DNA of 64,000 bases from positions 1,922,001 through 1,986,000 of the forward strand of contig NZ_CP109327.1 in assembly GCF_035918155.1 (NCBI RefSeq). Reading direction: 5' to 3'. The notes below the pieces were generated by a model, which worked only from the letters and a program-made list of their open reading frames with translations, was not told where the DNA came from and ran no database searches. The stretch comes from Streptomyces sp. NBC_01591 (GTDB lineage: Bacteria > Actinomycetota > Actinomycetes > Streptomycetales > Streptomycetaceae). The translations under genes and the position numbers were made by a program. Shown piece after piece: positions 46,049 to 54,839 of this stretch (positions are counted from its first letter, which is position 1; each line of letters opens with the position of its first letter).

Positions 46049-47338
46049 TCACCAGCGCGGGATCGTCGGTGTCTCCCACCCCGGCTCCGCCTTGCGCATC
46101 GCGGCCGCGTCGTCGCGCTCGCGCATCGTGCCGTCGTCGTCGAGCCAGCGACGGTGCAGTACGGCCAGGCGCTCGCGGTCGAGTTCGACGCCGAGCCCGG
46201 GTGCGTCGGAGACGGTGAGCCGGCCGTCCCGGAAGACATGGCGGGCGGTGATGACGTCCTCGGTCTGCCAGGGGTAGTGGCTGTCGCAGGCGTAGTCGAG
46301 GTTGGGAACGGTGGCCGCGACATGGGTCATCGCGGCGAGGCTGATGCCGAGGTGGGTGTTGGAGTGCATGGAGAGTCCGACGCCGAAGGTGCGGCAGATC
46401 CCGGCCAGTTCGCGGGTACGGTGCAGCCCGCCCCAGTAGTGGTGGTCGGAGAGGACCACCTGCACGGCGCCACGGGCGAAGGCCTCCGGCACCTCGGCGA
46501 GGGTGGTCACGCACATGTTGGTGGCCAGCGGTACGTCGGTGCCGGCGGCGACCGAGGCCATCAGGTCCGTGCCGCTCGCCGGGTCCTCCAGGTATTCGAG
46601 TACGTCCTTCAGCTGCTCGGCGACGTACAGCGAGGTCTCCACGGACCAGGCGCCGTTGGGGTCCAGGCGCAGCGGCTGCCCGGGGAACTCCTCGGCCAGG
46701 GCGCGGATCGCGGCGATCTCCTGGTCGGGTTCGAAAACGCCGCCCTTGAGCTTGAACGAGGCGAAGCCGTGCTCGCGGGTGAAGCGCCGGGCCTGGGCGA
46801 CGACGCCGGCCGGGTCGAGGGCGGCGCCCCAGTCGTCCCGTTCGCCGCCCTCGGGGTGGGCGGCCCAGCGGTAGAAGAGATAGGCGCTGTACTCGACGCT
46901 GTCGCGGACCTTCCCGCCGAGCAGGGCGTGCACGGGGAGGCCGAGGGACTTGCCCAGCGCGTCCAGGCAGGCGACCTCGAAGCCGGAGACGACGGAGAGC
47001 CGGAGCTTGCCGGCGGTCTGGACGCCGCGCAGTCCGCCCGCCTCGACCCGGTCGTCGGCGGCGCGTGAATCACCGCACACCTCATCGGCGAGAGCGAACA
47101 GGCCGTTCAGATCGCTGACCGGGCGTCCGGCGAGCGCGGTGGCGAGCGGCCGGGCGAGTTCGAGGTACTTGCCGTCCCCGTACGTCTCGCCGATGCCGGT
47201 GACACCGCCGCGTGTGACGACCTCCACGATGAGCCGCGGGGTGTAGGGCTGGTGTACGCCCTGGGTGTTGAGCAGCGGCGGGTCGGCTATCAGGATCGGG
47301 GTCAGCCGGACTTCGTCGATCAGCAGCTCTGTATTCAT
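46049..47338 (-). CDS. gudD: Glucarate dehydratase
   Basis: A 429-residue enolase-superfamily enzyme that dehydrates D-glucarate to 5-keto-4-deoxyglucarate. ASFKLKGG is the KxK base, DPNGAWS, LEYLEDP and ATNMCVT contain the Mg ligands, and MHSNTHLGISLAAMTH the catalytic His. The length and start MNTELLIDEVRLTPI fit. No other glucarate gene is adjacent. It is divergent from the phosphotransferase operon. Confidence 0.93.
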   Translation of the reverse strand: MNTELLIDEVRLTPILIADPPLLNTQGVHQPYTPRLIVEVVTRGGVTGIGETYGDGKYLELARPLATALAGRPVSDLNGLFALADEVCGDSRAADDRVEAGGLRGVQTAGKLRLSVVSGFEVACLDALGKSLGLPVHALLGGKVRDSVEYSAYLFYRWAAHPEGGERDDWGAALDPAGVVAQARRFTREHGFASFKLKGGVFEPDQEIAAIRALAEEFPGQPLRLDPNGAWSVETSLYVAEQLKDVLEYLEDPASGTDLMASVAAGTDVPLATNMCVTTLAEVPEAFARGAVQVVLSDHHYWGGLHRTRELAGICRTFGVGLSMHSNTHLGISLAAMTHVAATVPNLDYACDSHYPWQTEDVITARHVFRDGRLTVSDAPGLGVELDRERLAVLHRRWLDDDGTMRERDDAAAMRKAEPGWETPTIPRW

Positions 47339-47392
47339 ACGTGAACTCTATTCAGGGATACGACTGAACGCCAGACTCCGGGCCAAGTAGGA

Positions 47393-47430
47393 CGCGAGCC
47401 CACCCGAAGGATTCGGGCGCGAGTCCACCC
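47393..47430. repeat. Direct repeat in the gudD/phosphotransferase intergenic region
   Basis: CGCGAGCCCACCC (47393-47405) and CGCGAGTCCACCC (47418-47430), 12 of 13 identical at a 25-base period, about 25 bases before the TetR-type palindrome at 47458. Role unknown. Confidence 0.6.
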
Positions 47431-47454
47431 AATGGATGCCGGGCGCGTACTGGA

Positions 47455-47477
47455 CGACATACCGACTGGTCGGCATG
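47455..47477. promoter_or_regulatory. Shared operator, copy 1
   Basis: CGACATACCGACTGGT (47455-47470) is identical to the complement of 58791-58806. Here it lies in a near-perfect palindrome, CATACCGAC-TG-GTCGGCATG (47458-47477), about 40 bases before the phosphotransferase start. Probable target of the TetR regulator at 55710-56303. Confidence 0.7.
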
Positions 47478-47517
47478 ATGGTCTCCGACCGTCTTTCACC
47501 CCCCGGAGGTGCACACG

Positions 47518-48540
47518 ATGAGCTCAGTCCACCCGCCAGGCCTCGACCTCGACCGGCTGCGCGGACACCTCGACCGCAAGCGGCCGGGCCTGGTGAGCGG
47601 ACCGCTCGAAGCCCGGATCGTCGAGGGCGGCCGGTCGAACCTGACGTACATCGTCACGGACGGAACCGGCCGCTGGGTCGTCCGCAGGCCCCCGCTGGGC
47701 CATGTGCTGGCCACCGCGCACGACATGAAGCGCGAGCACCGGGTGATCAGCGCCCTGCACCCGACGGCCGTTCCGGTGCCCGAACCGGTGCTGCTCTGCG
47801 AGGACGACTCGGTGATCGGGTCGCCGTTCTACGTCATGGAGTACGTCGAGGGCACCCCGTACCGCACCGCCGAACAGCTCGCCCCGCTGGGCGCCGAGCG
47901 CACCCGGGAGGCGGTCCTCGGGCTCGTCGACACCCTTGTCGCACTGCACGCCGTGGACCCCCAGTCCGTCGGGCTCGGCGACTTCGGGCGCCCCGAGGGC
48001 TTCCTCGACCGGCAGCTGCTCCGCTGGGGCAAGCAGCTGGACGCGTCGCGCAACCGCGATCTGCCCGGCATCGACGAACTGCACGCCGCGCTCGGGCGGG
48101 AGCTGCCCGTCTCACCCGCGCCCACCGTCGTGCACGGCGACTACCGGCTGGACAACGTCCTGATCGGCTCCGACGACCGGATCAAGGCCGTCCTCGACTG
48201 GGAGATGTCGACGCTCGGCGACCCGCTGACCGACCTCGGCCTGCTGGTGATGTACAGCTCCGATCTCGGCCTGGCCGATTCACCGGTCTCCACCACCAGC
48301 GGCGCGGCGGGCCACCCCTCCCCCGCCGAACTGATCGAGCGCTATGCCGCCCGCTCCGGCCGGGACACCTCCGCCATCTCCTGGTACACGGCGTTCGCCT
48401 GGTTCAAGCTCGCCGTGATCCTGGAGGGCATCCACTACCGCTACACGCTGGGCCAGACCGTCGGCGCAGGCTTCGACCGCATCGGCGACCTCGTCCCCGT
48501 CTTCATCGAGCACGGCCTCACCACCCTCCAGGAAGGCTGA
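47518..48540 (+). CDS. APH-fold phosphotransferase, ACAD10/11 or LvaA-like kinase
   Basis: A 340-residue aminoglycoside-phosphotransferase-fold kinase. VHGDYRLDNVLI is the catalytic loop and VLDWEMSTLGDPLTDLG the metal-binding motif; VRRPPLGHVLATAHDMKRE is the N-lobe typical of the group fused to acyl-CoA dehydrogenase in ACAD10/11. It is followed after 8 bases by an acyl-CoA dehydrogenase. In that family the kinase phosphorylates the 4-hydroxyl of 4-hydroxyacyl-CoA. ATG 47518 has GGAGGT at 7 bases. It is not expected to be an antibiotic-resistance gene. Confidence 0.88.
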   Translation: MSSVHPPGLDLDRLRGHLDRKRPGLVSGPLEARIVEGGRSNLTYIVTDGTGRWVVRRPPLGHVLATAHDMKREHRVISALHPTAVPVPEPVLLCEDDSVIGSPFYVMEYVEGTPYRTAEQLAPLGAERTREAVLGLVDTLVALHAVDPQSVGLGDFGRPEGFLDRQLLRWGKQLDASRNRDLPGIDELHAALGRELPVSPAPTVVHGDYRLDNVLIGSDDRIKAVLDWEMSTLGDPLTDLGLLVMYSSDLGLADSPVSTTSGAAGHPSPAELIERYAARSGRDTSAISWYTAFAWFKLAVILEGIHYRYTLGQTVGAGFDRIGDLVPVFIEHGLTTLQEG

Positions 48541-48548
48541 TCACCCCC

Positions 48549-49775
48549 ATGGACTTCGCATTCGACGCCCGCACCGAAGAGCTGCGCGGCAGGCTGCTCG
48601 CCTTCATGGACGAGCACGTGTACCCGGCCGAGAAGACCGCGGACGAGCAGCGCGCGCTGCTGGCCTCCCCGTGGGACACCCCGCGGATCGTCGAGGACCT
48701 GAAGGCCGAGGCGCGCAGGCAGGGCCTGTGGAACCTCTTCCTGCCCGATGCCGAGTACGGGGCCGGGCTGACCAACCTCCAGTACGCCCCGCTCGCCGAA
48801 ATCACCGGCCGTTCCCCGCAGTTGGCGCCGACCGCACTCAACTGCGCGGCCCCGGACACTGGCAACATGGAGGTGCTCTTCCAGTTCGCCACGGACGAGC
48901 AGAAGAAGCAGTGGCTGGAGCCGCTGCTCGCCGGTGAGATCCGCTCGGCGTTCGCGATGACGGAGCCCGGGGTCGCCTCGTCGGACGCGACGAACATCGA
49001 GACCCGGATCGTGCGCGACGGCGGTGACTACGTCATCAACGGCCGCAAGTGGTACATCTCCGGGGCGATGAACCCGGACTGCAAGATCTTCATCGTGATG
49101 GGCAAGACAGCGACTGCCGATGGCCCCGACGGCTCCGACATCCGCCGCCAGCAGTCGATGATCCTGGTCCCCCGCGACACCCCCGGCCTCGAAGTGCGCC
49201 GCGCCATGCAGGTGTACGGGTACGAGGACCACTACCACGGCGGTCACGCGGAAGTCGTCTTCACCGATGTGCGGGTGCCGGCCGAGAATCTGATCGGCGA
49301 GGAGGGCGGCGGCTTCGCCATCGCCCAGGCGCGGCTGGGACCGGGCCGGATCCACCACTGCATGCGGCTGATCGGCATGGCCGAGCGGGCCATCGAGCTG
49401 ATGTGCAGGCGGGCGGTGTCCCGTACGGCCTTCGGCAAGCCGCTCGCCCAGCAGGGCGTCGTGCAGAACTGGATCGCGGACGCGCGGGTCACGGTGGAGC
49501 AGCTGCGACTGCTGGTGCTGAAGACGGCGTGGCTGATGGACACGGTGGGCAACCGGGGCGCGCACACGGAGATCCAGGCCATCAAGATCGCCACCCCGCG
49601 CGCGGTGGTCGACATCCTCGACCAGGCGGTGCAGCTGCACGGCGCGGGCGGGGTGAGCCAGGACTTCCCGCTGGCCGAACTGTGGGCGTCGGCACGGACG
49701 TTGCGGCTGGCGGACGGCCCGGACGAGGTGCATCAGCGGTCGTTGGCCCGGCGGGAGATCAAGCGGTACGTGTAG
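48549..49775 (+). CDS. Acyl-CoA dehydrogenase, ACAD10/11 or LvaC-like
   Basis: A 408-residue flavoenzyme. AFAMTEPGVASSDATNIE binds FAD/substrate, GRKWYISGAMNPDCKIFIVM and HHCMRLIGMAERAIELM follow, and LHGAGGVSQDFPLAELWASA is the C-terminal helical part. It groups with dehydrogenases paired with APH-type kinases. In levulinate catabolism such a protein acts on the phosphorylated 4-hydroxyacyl-CoA to give, after loss of phosphate and rehydration, the 3-hydroxyacyl-CoA. Second gene of the operon under the shared operator. Confidence 0.9.
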   Translation: MDFAFDARTEELRGRLLAFMDEHVYPAEKTADEQRALLASPWDTPRIVEDLKAEARRQGLWNLFLPDAEYGAGLTNLQYAPLAEITGRSPQLAPTALNCAAPDTGNMEVLFQFATDEQKKQWLEPLLAGEIRSAFAMTEPGVASSDATNIETRIVRDGGDYVINGRKWYISGAMNPDCKIFIVMGKTATADGPDGSDIRRQQSMILVPRDTPGLEVRRAMQVYGYEDHYHGGHAEVVFTDVRVPAENLIGEEGGGFAIAQARLGPGRIHHCMRLIGMAERAIELMCRRAVSRTAFGKPLAQQGVVQNWIADARVTVEQLRLLVLKTAWLMDTVGNRGAHTEIQAIKIATPRAVVDILDQAVQLHGAGGVSQDFPLAELWASARTLRLADGPDEVHQRSLARREIKRYV

Positions 49776-49797
49776 GGCCGGACTCTGCGGACAGGCC

Positions 49798-52700
49798 CTA
49801 TTCCCCACCGGCCCTGATCCGGTCCAGTACATCCGTGTACAGGGTGCGCCGGTCGGGCCGGGCGCGGGCGGCGGCCTTGCGGAGGGCGGGGACCGCCGGC
49901 CCGCCCATCTCGACGAGCCCGTCGGCCGCCGTCTCGCGCACGACGGGATGCGGGTGCCCGAGCAGTCCCGTCACGGCGGGGACCGCGGGGTCCCAACCTG
50001 CCCGGGTGAGCGTACGGATGGCCATGCGCACCACGTCGGACCGGGGGTCGTCCAGCAGGAGCTCGGTGTGGCGCAGGTGGGTCGGCCGGCCGAGCATCAC
50101 CCGTGAGGTGCGGTGGGCGCGCAGGCGGACCTTGGACCGGGGATGCGTGAGCAACTCGCCCAGGAGGTCGAGGAGTTGCCGGTCCTTGTCCGGCTCCGGG
50201 CCGGTGTGCGTCTCGGCCAGTTCGGTGAGCGCCCGGCAGATCTGCTCCGGTGTGCCTGTTGCGGCCAGGTCCAGCAGTTCCCGCCGGGTCGGGCGCTGCC
50301 CGGTTCCGGCGGGTACCGCCGCGCCACGGTCACGGAGCGCTGCCAGAGCCGCCGCGTCCTGCCGCACGGCGTCCGGCCCGCGCAGTGGCCCCTCGACGAG
50401 CAGGAGCCGGTCCGCGAGTTCGTCGCGCCCTTCGGTACGCAGGCGTCGGCAGGTCCGCGTCAGTGCGGGGGTGCGCAGGAGCGGGCGGCCGACGAGCAGG
50501 TCCAGGAAGCCCCAGGCCCCGGCGGCGAGGCGGTTGTCCAGGGCCCCGGCCAGCGCGTCGGCGGGGTACGCGCGCAACGCGTCGGCGACCGCCGGGGCCA
50601 CGGCGGGCGGAGCGTGTTCCCACCACTCCAGCAGCAACGGGACCAGCCGTTCCAGTTCCCACGGGTCGAGTTGGGCGGCCGCTCGCGCCACCCTGTCGGG
50701 CCGGATGTCGTCGTCCCGGAGCTCCGTCTCGTCGAGAGCGCCCAGTGCGCGGGCCAGGTCGGCGCCGACGCGCAGGTCGACCCGGCCACGGAGGTACGCA
50801 CGCAGCACCGGCAGCCGGGCCTCCGGTTCGGGCCACCGCGCCAGCGCCAGGGCGGCGGTCTCCCTGCGGTCCGCGGCGGCCGACCTCAGCATCGCCAGCA
50901 GCCGCTCCCGCAGGGCCGCCGAACGGGGCTGGTCGAGGTCGTCGACGCGCACCCGTCGTGGTGACGACGGAGTCGGCGCGTGGGCGGTCTCGGCGATGGT
51001 CCAGGGCGGCGCGTCGATGGGCTGGAGCAGCGTCATCCAGTCGAGCAGTACGGCCCGGACCCCGGGGTCAGCACCCCGGTGGACCTCGATCAGGGCGGTC
51101 AGCCGGTCCCGCGAGGGGACCGCGCCGTCGTTCCGCCGGCGGAACTCCTCCAATGCGCCCGGTGTACGGACCGCATCGTCCAGCGCGGCCCGCCATGCCC
51201 GGGTCCCGGCCGACACGGGCACGGCGGCGGCCGTCTCCGGTACGGCGAAGGCCTCCCGCAGCACGGCGGTCTCGGCCTGCCAGGGGTCGGCGCCGAGCCG
51301 GGCGCCCGCGAGGGCCCGGTCGAGGTCGGCGCGGACCGGCACCGCACCGAGGCGGCGCAGCAGCGTCAGCACGGACCGGCTCGGCGTCGCGGGTGCGGGG
51401 CGCAGTGCCCGTACCGCGGCGACGGCGGCGGGCCTTTCGGTGGCCGTCAGCATCGGCGCGACCGCTTCGAGTACGGCGATCAGGTCGTGCCGGTCCCCGT
51501 CCCGGGCGTCGGCGAGCGCGTCCAGCAGGACCGGGGCGGACCGGGCGAACACCGTGAGCTCCGCGGCGTCCCGGGGCTCGGCGCAGATCCGCAGCGCGAA
51601 CCGCACCACCTTGATCCGGAGCGCCTTGTTGCGGAGCGCCTTGTTCGGCACCGCCTTGTTCCGGAGCTCCCCGCCCCGGAGCGCCGGCCGGGAGGCGGCG
51701 AGCCGGAGCCAGTCGGCCAGCATCGGCCGCAGCTGTGCCGTCCGGTCGGGGCCGAGCGGCTCGTCCCGTTCGACGACGCGCAGCGCGACCGCCGGGTTCC
51801 AGCCCCCGGCCACCAGCGCCCTGATGTCGCGGTCCGTCTCGCCGGCCACCGATGACGGCTGCTCGGCGGCCGATGCGGTGATCCCGTGCCTGGCCATGGC
51901 CGCCGCCAGGTCCTTCACGGTGCCGGAGGCCAGTCCGATCCGGCGGGACGCCACCAGCGAGAGCAGCGTGACCGCCACCGGTGACGCCTGGTCGTCCAGC
52001 GCGAGGGCCGAGCGTGCGGTGAGGGTGCCGTGGAGGCCCTCCAGCAGCAGCTCGCGGGTGCCGTCGTCCCGGCTGTGCTCGGCGGCGGCGACGATCGTGG
52101 CCGCGTAGGCGTCGCCGAGGACTGCGTACAGGGCCTCGACGAGGCTGTCGCGCAGACCGGGGTTGCCGTCGTGTCCGAGTCGGGAGAGGAGCTTCGGTAG
52201 CGCCGCCGGTGTGCCCGCGCGGACCAGCACCTCGGCCGCCGTCTTCCTGATGTTCATGTTCGGATGGTCGAGGCATGCGGAGATCGCGGCGCTCGCCCAG
52301 TGGGCGCGGGCGTGGCCGAGGGCGAGCAGCGCCTGCCGGACGGTCTGGATGTCCTGCGCGGTGGTCAGCGCGATCAGCGTCGCCGACAGGGCCCTGGCGT
52401 CCTCCCCCGAGGCGTCACGGGCGAGCAGGGCGATGACGTGCTTGCGTACGTGCCGGTCGCGGTGGCGCAGCAGCCGGTGCACCCGCGCACGGGTGCCCGT
52501 CCAGGGGGCCCTGAGCAGCAGTTCGAGCAGGATCGTCTGCTCACCGTCGGACACCCCTGGCCGGTCCAGCAGGTCCAGCGCCATCGTCGCGACGAGTGCG
52601 TGCCCCGCCTCCCGCGCGTCCGCGGTACCGAGCAGACAGACCGGCCGGATCGCACCCCGCTCGTGGAGCCGGCGGCCCAGGGCGCTCACCGCGTCCAGGA

Positions 52701-54540
52701 CCTCCTGCGGCACCACGGGCTCACCGGCCGGCTTTCCGTGTTCCCCGGTCCGGGTGGCCGCTCCCGGCTCCCCCGACGCGGCCTGCTCCGCCACGATGCG
52801 CAGCAGCAGGTCGGCGATGGCCGGGAAGGTGCCGGCGTTGCCGTGGGCCGCCAGCCGGCACAGCGCCGCCACCGGCTCGTCCGGGTCCAGGTGGGAGCGC
52901 AACAGGGCCAGTTCCCGCTCGTCCGGGCCGCCGAGGTCGGCCGCGATGCGCGGCGGCAGGTCGACGGGGTCGAGCCGTACGAGGAGCTCGTGGCGGAGCG
53001 CCGGATCGCGGTTCAGCAGCCACAGCAGTTCGAGGGCGCGGTTCCGTACGGGGCGCAGATGGGGCGCCGTCTCGTCCGTGGTGAGGCCCAGCCCTTCGCG
53101 CAGGGCCAGTACCGTCCGGTCCCCGCCGATCGCCTCCAGCGTGTCCAGGGCCGCGGCCGGCGCCGAGGGCAGCAGGGCGATCACGGCCTCTTCGGCGTCC
53201 TCGTGGCGCAGTTCGCGGATCGCGTCGAGGAACGGCCCGGGTGCGGGGGCGGAGGGAAGCATGTGTGCGATCGCGTCCCCGATCGGGAGCTCGCCGGCCC
53301 CCTGCCCGGCCAGGGCGACCAGCAGGGCGAGCCGTCGCGGCCAGCCGGGATCGTCGGCCGGCGCCTCCGTCAGTACGCGGAGCGTCTCCTTCCGGGAGGT
53401 GAAGAGGATGGTCGCCACGTCGCGGGGCGGAATCGAGTGGTCGGACAGGGCCAGGCCGATGACGGCGGGGACGTCCGGATCGTCCGGGAAGTGCCCGCGC
53501 CGGTGGAGACCGCGCAGGCAGGTCACGACCGGACCGCCGAACAGCAGGGGATCGCGTGCGGCGACGGCCGTCAGCTCACCGATGTCGTCGCGGTCCGCCA
53601 GGTCGCCGAGCAGTTCCATCCCACGTCGGCGAGGACCCGGCGGCAGTCCGGGGTCGTCGACGACCTGGCGCAGCAGCTCCCGGTGGCCGTGGCGCGCGGC
53701 GGCCGCGAGGGCGGCGTCGGCCACCGCGGGCCACTCCCGCACCGCACCTTCCACCGGTTCCCCGGCCGGCTCCCGCGCCGCATCCTCCGCCCGTGCCCCG
53801 GCCGACTCCCGCACCGGACCGGCGGCGAGGAACGGGGCGAGGAGGCCGGGCGGCAGCGGATCCGTCGCCGCCCACGGTTCGGCGAGTTCGCCCAGCGCGC
53901 CGGCGACCACCGGGGCGCTGTCGGCTCCCAGCAGGCCGATCAGGCCCTCCCGGACCAGCGCCGGGGCCAGCAGCCCGGCGTGCAGCCCCTGCCGGGCCAG
54001 CCGTACCGCCTCGGCCTGGAGCACCGGGTCGCCGCTGCCCGCCAGCTCGTCCACGAGCCGCGCCGGCCGGTGCGTAGCGGTGATACTCGTCTCCCGCACG
54101 GCCTGGTACAGGAGTTCATCCGGGGCCTCGTCGCGGAGCACCGTGGGGTCGTGGTGCACATCGGCGCGCAGCCAGGCGATCCGTACCCGCACCGGCAGTG
54201 GCCCGGCCGTGCGCCAAGCCGGCCGGAAACGGCCCCTCAGGTGGTGGCCGAGTTCCTCGTACAGCCCGGCCAGAAGGAGATCCGCCTCCGGCAGTCCCGT
54301 CAGCGATCGGGGCAGCAGCCCGGCGAGTTCGGCCGACTCCGCATCGTCGGACGGGCGGCACTCGGCGACACGCTCGGTGAGCAGGACCAGCCCCAGATGA
54401 CGCTGCCCGGGATCCTCGTGCCGGATCAGCCGCCGCAGGACCTCCGGTGTGCAGTCCCGCGCGTCCGGGAGCCCGCCCGGCAGGGCTGCTCCGGCCCGGC
54501 CCGCGGCGTCGTGGAACTGTTCGTCCGCCGGTGTCTGCAT
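49798..54540 (-). CDS. Giant HEAT-repeat-like protein (1580 residues)
   Basis: A very long, wholly alpha-helical soluble protein without signal peptide, membrane helix or recognisable catalytic domain. Repeating helix pairs of HEAT/PBS-lyase type are clear at HRDRHVRKHVIALLARDASG, HPNMNIRKTAAEVLVRAGTP, HPRSKVRLRAHRTSRVMLG, DDPRSDVVRMAIRTLTRAGW and HPHPVVRETAADGLVEMGGP. It is probably a scaffold. Residues about 958-977 are four 5-residue repeats (xNKAL-type) from a 15-base tandem repeat. Start ATG 54540 (MQTPADEQFHDAAG). The stop lies 22 bases from the convergent acyl-CoA dehydrogenase. Function unknown. Confidence 0.85.
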   Translation of the reverse strand: MQTPADEQFHDAAGRAGAALPGGLPDARDCTPEVLRRLIRHEDPGQRHLGLVLLTERVAECRPSDDAESAELAGLLPRSLTGLPEADLLLAGLYEELGHHLRGRFRPAWRTAGPLPVRVRIAWLRADVHHDPTVLRDEAPDELLYQAVRETSITATHRPARLVDELAGSGDPVLQAEAVRLARQGLHAGLLAPALVREGLIGLLGADSAPVVAGALGELAEPWAATDPLPPGLLAPFLAAGPVRESAGARAEDAAREPAGEPVEGAVREWPAVADAALAAAARHGHRELLRQVVDDPGLPPGPRRRGMELLGDLADRDDIGELTAVAARDPLLFGGPVVTCLRGLHRRGHFPDDPDVPAVIGLALSDHSIPPRDVATILFTSRKETLRVLTEAPADDPGWPRRLALLVALAGQGAGELPIGDAIAHMLPSAPAPGPFLDAIRELRHEDAEEAVIALLPSAPAAALDTLEAIGGDRTVLALREGLGLTTDETAPHLRPVRNRALELLWLLNRDPALRHELLVRLDPVDLPPRIAADLGGPDERELALLRSHLDPDEPVAALCRLAAHGNAGTFPAIADLLLRIVAEQAASGEPGAATRTGEHGKPAGEPVVPQEVLDAVSALGRRLHERGAIRPVCLLGTADAREAGHALVATMALDLLDRPGVSDGEQTILLELLLRAPWTGTRARVHRLLRHRDRHVRKHVIALLARDASGEDARALSATLIALTTAQDIQTVRQALLALGHARAHWASAAISACLDHPNMNIRKTAAEVLVRAGTPAALPKLLSRLGHDGNPGLRDSLVEALYAVLGDAYAATIVAAAEHSRDDGTRELLLEGLHGTLTARSALALDDQASPVAVTLLSLVASRRIGLASGTVKDLAAAMARHGITASAAEQPSSVAGETDRDIRALVAGGWNPAVALRVVERDEPLGPDRTAQLRPMLADWLRLAASRPALRGGELRNKAVPNKALRNKALRIKVVRFALRICAEPRDAAELTVFARSAPVLLDALADARDGDRHDLIAVLEAVAPMLTATERPAAVAAVRALRPAPATPSRSVLTLLRRLGAVPVRADLDRALAGARLGADPWQAETAVLREAFAVPETAAAVPVSAGTRAWRAALDDAVRTPGALEEFRRRNDGAVPSRDRLTALIEVHRGADPGVRAVLLDWMTLLQPIDAPPWTIAETAHAPTPSSPRRVRVDDLDQPRSAALRERLLAMLRSAAADRRETAALALARWPEPEARLPVLRAYLRGRVDLRVGADLARALGALDETELRDDDIRPDRVARAAAQLDPWELERLVPLLLEWWEHAPPAVAPAVADALRAYPADALAGALDNRLAAGAWGFLDLLVGRPLLRTPALTRTCRRLRTEGRDELADRLLLVEGPLRGPDAVRQDAAALAALRDRGAAVPAGTGQRPTRRELLDLAATGTPEQICRALTELAETHTGPEPDKDRQLLDLLGELLTHPRSKVRLRAHRTSRVMLGRPTHLRHTELLLDDPRSDVVRMAIRTLTRAGWDPAVPAVTGLLGHPHPVVRETAADGLVEMGGPAVPALRKAAARARPDRRTLYTDVLDRIRAGGE
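51608..51667 (-). repeat. In-frame 15-base tandem repeat within the HEAT-repeat gene
   Basis: Four 15-base units of GCCTTGTTGCGGAGC type (51608-51622, 51623-51637, 51638-51652, 51653-51667). Units 2 and 4 differ at one position. They encode short basic pentapeptides (NKALR, NKAVP) in a linker between helices. Copy number can change without frameshift. Confidence 0.8.
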
Positions 54541-54600
54541 CGTCGGATGCTAACCGCGCACGCTCCGGCCCCACCAACGGGTTTGGCCCCGTCCTCGCTC

Positions 54601-54765
54601 TCAGTAGCCGCCGAACCCCACGTGGTCCGCCAGCGCCAGGTCGCGGACGAAGGCCCTCACACGCAGCAGGCACCGGGCGGCGAAGCGTACGGCCGGCGCG
54701 TGGTGCGGTCCGTACGCCGCGGTCCAGAGTGCGGGGACATGCGTGGACGGCTGGATGTGAGTCAT
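54601..54765 (-). CDS. Possible small protein
   Basis: A 54-codon frame starting MTHIQPSTHVPALWTAAYGP and ending RDLALADHVGFGGY, divergent from the LysR gene and upstream of the HEAT-repeat gene. No domain recognised. The placement next to a divergent LysR gene fits a regulated small gene, but coding is not proven. Confidence 0.35.
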   Translation of the reverse strand: MTHIQPSTHVPALWTAAYGPHHAPAVRFAARCLLRVRAFVRDLALADHVGFGGY

Positions 54766-54839
54766 ACATCCAGCTTCGGCCCGCATCCGTGATCGGTCCA
54801 ACAGATGGTTCAGCTGGCTGCGATCGATAACGTGGATGG

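Noticed and set aside
47518..48540. Aminoglycoside resistance gene
   Set aside because: The APH fold is present, but the gene is paired with an acyl-CoA dehydrogenase and belongs to the ACAD10/11-type kinases.
52163..54792. Long plus-strand frames opposite the HEAT-repeat gene
   Set aside because: Ser/Arg/Ala-rich products typical of shadow frames; the minus-strand product has ordered helical repeats.
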